From contig JAEYSJ010000086.1 in assembly GCA_023434855.1 (NCBI GenBank), positions 1-16,556 of the forward strand: a stretch of DNA of 16,556 nucleotides. Direction: 5' to 3'. The notes below the pieces were generated by a model. That model was not told where the DNA came from and ran no database searches. It worked only from the letters and a program-made list of their open reading frames with translations. Positions within the stretch are counted from its first letter, which is position 1. Every line of letters starts with the position of its first letter. Made by a program: the position numbers and the translations under genes. Origin of the DNA: Bacillota bacterium. Lineage in GTDB: Bacteria; Bacillota_C; Negativicutes; JAEYSJ01. Of the stretch, positions 13,727 to 16,556 are shown piece by piece.

Positions 13727-15721
13727 ATGGGAACAATCAGGAAGATAAGAAAAAGCGGCATGACAGTACAGCAGCGTATTGCGGGTTTTCTGACCATGTT
13801 GCTGTTAGCAATAATTATTCTGGCAGGAAGAATCGGCTGGGTGCAATTTGTGGAAGGTAAGCAGCTGGCGGAAAAAGTTCGCAATCAGCTTGTTGATAAT
13901 AAAGTCCTGCAGTCGCCCCGGGGCACAATATATGATAGAAACGGGCGGGAACTGGCAGTTAGTGTTATGACGAAATCTTTATATGCTAACACCGCGGAAC
14001 TTGATCAGGATATTGACACTATTGCCGCTACGCTGGCCCCCTTGTTGGATATGAAAGCGGCGGATATTAAAGAACTCCTGGCCAGTGGCGGCAAGTTTGT
14101 CTGGATAAAACGTACGCTGGAGCCGGAGGTGGCCCAGCAAATTGCCGACCTGAATATTAAGGGATTAGATTTTGTCGAGGAGAGTAAACGTTACTACCCC
14201 AATGAGACTTTAGCAGCTCATGTGCTGGGTTTTGTTGGTACTGACGATGTAGGCCTCAACGGAATTGAAATGACGCTAGATAAAGTTATTAAGGGCGAAG
14301 CGGCTGAACAGGCGGTAGAAACAGACAACCGGGGCAGGCCGATATTCAAATCAATATTTACTTTTATGCCTCGCAAACAAGGTAAAAGCGTTTATCTCAC
14401 CCTTGACAGTACAATTCAGTTTCTCGTGGAGCAAAGTCTGGATAAAGCCATGACAGCCACTAAGTCGGCAGGTGCCACTGTTATTGTAATGAATCCGCGA
14501 AATGGAGAAATTCTGGCTATGGCCAGCCGTCCCGGCTACAATCCCAACCAATTTTCTCATTTTTCCCCGGAAGAATGGAAAAACCGGGGGGTCTCCATTA
14601 TCTATGAGCCAGGCTCAACTTTTAAAAGTGTCGTGGCAGCTGCTGCGTTGCAGGAAGGACTGGTAAAGCCTGATGAAAGATTCGTGGACAATGGTTATGT
14701 TGAGGTATCCGGACGACAGATTAAGAACTGGAGCGGTGAAAGCTACGGAAATATTTCTTTTATCGATATAATAAAGAACTCCATCAATACCGGTTTCGTG
14801 CAGGTAGGCATGCGGCTGGGAGCGGGGCGGCTTACTGATTATACCCGTGATTTCGGTTTTGGTAAGGCGACAGGCATTGAATTGCCTGGCGAAGAAGACG
14901 GACTGCTCTTTGACCCCGCGGAAATGCGGCAGTCGGATTTGGCTACCATGTCTATTGGACAAAGTATTGCCGTAACGCCGCTGCAGCTCCTGACTGCAGT
15001 AGCGGCAATGGCTAATGAAGGTGTATTGCTGAAGCCTCATATTATTAAAGAGATACATAATGCTGATGGTACGCTGGATAGTGCCAAATCTACCCAAATT
15101 ATCAGACAGGTTATTAGCCCGGAAACGGCACGTACCCTTGACGGATTGCTGGAAAAGGTTGTATCTGAAGGCGGTGGCAAAAAGGCCGCTGTCAAAGGGT
15201 ACCGGTTTGCCGGTAAGACCGGCACGGCTGAAAGACTGCGTCCGGGAGGCGGGGGCTACGAACCAGGCCATTATATTGCTTCTTTTGTTGGTTTTGGTCC
15301 AGTGGAGGATCCTCAGGTTGCGATACTGGTAGTGCTGGATGATCCTAACGGTGTATATTATGGCGGTGAAATTGCCGCGCCGGTGGCTGGAGAAATTCTT
15401 GCCCAGGTAATGCGTTATTTAAATATCCGGCCCCAGACCGGCGGCGGCCTGTTGCCTGCGGCTAAACCTGACGAACAGCCGGCATCAGCTCCATCGCCGC
15501 AGCCTGCCCCTGCTGTTCAACCTGAATCGGCTCCGGCAGGCAAAGCTGTGGTACCAAGCGTTTCCGGCAAAAGTATACGGGAAGCCGGAGATTTACTGAA
15601 TAAAGCTGGTTTGCGTCTCATTCCTATAGGCACGGGAGTGGCAAATCAGCAAAATGTTCCGCCTAACACGCTGGTTGATTATGGTAGTGAGATAACCGTA
15701 TATTTCGAATCAAGGCAATAG
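13727..15721 (+). CDS. spoVD: SpoVD-type class B penicillin-binding protein with one PASTA domain
   Basis: The product is 664 residues. Known role: class B transpeptidases cross-link peptidoglycan outside the membrane; SpoVD acts on the spore cortex. Seen: one N-terminal membrane anchor (about 16-37), the dimerisation region opening with PRGTIYDRNGRELA (64-77), SxxK as STFK (S297-K300), SxN as SIN (352-354), KTG (497-499), a proline/alanine-rich linker (about 578-605) and one PASTA domain (about 608-662). A single PASTA favours SpoVD over division PBP2B, which commonly has two. Start ATG 13727 follows GAAGAGGA at a slightly long spacing; ATG 13760 is an alternative. It stands apart from the usual dcw cell-wall cluster, between a divergent MFS gene and a PolX-like gene. 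A general FtsI/PBP2 role cannot be excluded. Confidence 0.88.
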   Translation: MGTIRKIRKSGMTVQQRIAGFLTMLLLAIIILAGRIGWVQFVEGKQLAEKVRNQLVDNKVLQSPRGTIYDRNGRELAVSVMTKSLYANTAELDQDIDTIAATLAPLLDMKAADIKELLASGGKFVWIKRTLEPEVAQQIADLNIKGLDFVEESKRYYPNETLAAHVLGFVGTDDVGLNGIEMTLDKVIKGEAAEQAVETDNRGRPIFKSIFTFMPRKQGKSVYLTLDSTIQFLVEQSLDKAMTATKSAGATVIVMNPRNGEILAMASRPGYNPNQFSHFSPEEWKNRGVSIIYEPGSTFKSVVAAAALQEGLVKPDERFVDNGYVEVSGRQIKNWSGESYGNISFIDIIKNSINTGFVQVGMRLGAGRLTDYTRDFGFGKATGIELPGEEDGLLFDPAEMRQSDLATMSIGQSIAVTPLQLLTAVAAMANEGVLLKPHIIKEIHNADGTLDSAKSTQIIRQVISPETARTLDGLLEKVVSEGGGKKAAVKGYRFAGKTGTAERLRPGGGGYEPGHYIASFVGFGPVEDPQVAILVVLDDPNGVYYGGEIAAPVAGEILAQVMRYLNIRPQTGGGLLPAAKPDEQPASAPSPQPAPAVQPESAPAGKAVVPSVSGKSIREAGDLLNKAGLRLIPIGTGVANQQNVPPNTLVDYGSEITVYFESRQ

Positions 15722-15795
15722 GCGTCTTGGCGGACGTAGGAAAGATCGCGCCGGAAAAAGCATAAGATTATGAGAAAAGCTGAGTATAAATTTCA

Positions 15796-15853
15796 CCGAT
15801 GAGTTAAAATATGCTTATCGGGAAGTCACCGGTTAACCTATCTGGTTCCGGTG
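15796..15853 (+). other. Two adjacent hairpins in the leader of the PolX-like gene
   Basis: CCGATGAG (15796-15803) pairs with CTTATCGG (15814-15821). CACCGG (15827-15832) pairs with CCGGTG (15848-15853), with an inner AACC/GGTT. They lie 36-93 bp before the next start. No T-run follows, so a terminator is unlikely, and I recognise no known RNA family. Confidence 0.45.
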
Positions 15854-15888
15854 CTTAATGCGGAAGTTGATTTTGCGAGGTAGAACAC

Positions 15889-16556
15889 GTGAAAAAACTT
15901 CAAAAGAAATTTTTACTGTCCGATGCTTGGCCGGTTGCGGAAAAAATTGCAGAATATCTTGTTAACCATGAGGAAATTGCCGACGCACAAGTTGTGGGCA
16001 GTACAAGGCGCCGTAAAGAAGTGGTAAAAGATCTGGATATTGTTGTGGCAAGTCAAGTGCCGGAGAAGGTTATGAAGATAGTTGTCAATATGCCCGGCAT
16101 TCAGCGGGTAGACAGGTGTGATGCCACTGAGACGGGTGTTGTCCTCTCTACCGGGATGAAGCTGAATGTACTTGCAGTGGAGCCGGAGAAGTTTGTTTAT
16201 GCGTTGCATCATTTTACCGGCAGCAGGAAACACCATATTGAACTGCGCAGTTTTGCACAGGAAGCCGGTTATAAGATTAATAAGTCCGGCATTGAGAGTG
16301 CGGACGGCAGGCGTGTTTATATAAAAAATGAGCAGGAATTTTATGCAGTCTTCGGGTTACAATATATAGAACCTGAACTGAGAGAGGGCATGGGTGAGAT
16401 TGCTGCCGCTGTCAAACAAGAATTGCCCAATCTGGTGGAAAAGAAAGACATTAAAGGTGTGCTGCATGTGCATACTGTTCATTCAGACGGCAGCGCCTCC
16501 ATTGCAAAGATGGTCGATGCGGTCAAAAACAGGGGCTGGGGGTATCTTGGTATTAC
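15889..16556 (+). CDS. PolX-like polymerase/PHP protein, N-terminally short, 3' partial
   Basis: The first 222 codons are in the window. Known family: bacterial PolX joins a family-X polymerase core to a PHP exonuclease domain. Seen: KFLLSDAWPVAEKIAEYL (7-24), palm motif GSTRRRKEVVKDLDIVV (37-53) with D48 and D50, thumb-like HHFTGSRKHHIELR (107-120) and the start of the PHP domain, VLHVHTVHSDGS (191-202). Oddities: the product begins about where the segment after the helix-hairpin-helix region usually begins, so some 130 N-terminal residues (8-kDa and fingers region) are absent. The usual VDLRVV, carrying the third catalytic aspartate, reads LNVLAV (N93). GTG 15889 has CGAGGTAG upstream, and a stop occurs in frame at 15868-15870. 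The sequence before it shows no PolX remnant. This suggests lost polymerase activity with the PHP nuclease or phosphatase retained. The gene runs off the window. Confidence 0.8.
   Translation, partial: MKKLQKKFLLSDAWPVAEKIAEYLVNHEEIADAQVVGSTRRRKEVVKDLDIVVASQVPEKVMKIVVNMPGIQRVDRCDATETGVVLSTGMKLNVLAVEPEKFVYALHHFTGSRKHHIELRSFAQEAGYKINKSGIESADGRRVYIKNEQEFYAVFGLQYIEPELREGMGEIAAAVKQELPNLVEKKDIKGVLHVHTVHSDGSASIAKMVDAVKNRGWGYLGI

Noticed and set aside
14615..15271. 218-residue antisense frame within spoVD
   Set aside because: It overlaps a clear penicillin-binding protein whose motifs are intact, and its composition resembles a frame shadow with no recognisable domain.
15796..15821. Hammerhead-ribozyme-like core (CCGATGAG)
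   Set aside because: The required CTGATGA and GAAA core elements are not both present, and no three-stem junction forms.

Overview
The window (16,556 bp) looks like chromosomal DNA of an endospore-forming, cobamide-making member of the Negativicutes, most likely Sporomusaceae (Sporomusa or a relative). The basis is spoVB and spoVD homologues and CotF-type coat proteins, combined with two tandem CobT paralogues behind a B12 riboswitch. That arrangement resembles the ArsAB phenolic-base activating enzyme described from Sporomusa ovata. The placement is an inference from gene content and not a database match.

Layout. Bases 1-1191 are the 3' part of a SpoVB/MurJ-like flippase gene. After a 190-bp dispersed repeat (1198-1387) comes a near-consensus promoter (1430-1458), a cobalamin riboswitch (1481-1646), an intrinsic terminator (1697-1736) and two cobT paralogues (1767-2825 and 2894-3988), closed by a strong terminator (4000-4050). 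A second copy of the dispersed repeat (4051-4284) follows, in the same orientation, so the cobamide operon is bracketed by direct repeats. Bases 4421-7992 hold a MocR-type regulator, a paralogous stand-alone PLP aminotransferase and an Asp/Glu-type racemase, which looks like an amino-acid metabolism group. A 22-bp perfect inverted repeat (7175-7243) separates the aminotransferase from the racemase.

Bases 8249-9001 encode LarB of nickel-pincer cofactor synthesis, with no larC or larE in view. Next is an unusual 787-residue protein (9071-11434) with a PcfJ-like segment and a duplicated C-terminal module. A possible 46-residue basic protein follows (11557-11697). The minus strand carries an MFS exporter and two small coat-type proteins (13576 down to 11743), ending at a terminator at 11700-11737. 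The plus strand resumes with SpoVD (13727-15721) and the 5' part of a PolX-like gene (15889 to the window end) that lacks the usual N-terminal domain and one catalytic aspartate.

Noteworthy points: the riboswitch-controlled CobT pair, in which one paralogue has diverged around the lower-ligand pocket; paired dispersed repeats whose terminal unit number changes symmetrically at both ends; a second palindromic repeat family in two intergenic gaps; the PcfJ-like protein; and the degenerate PolX. I saw no rRNA, tRNA, CRISPR array, transposase or phage gene.
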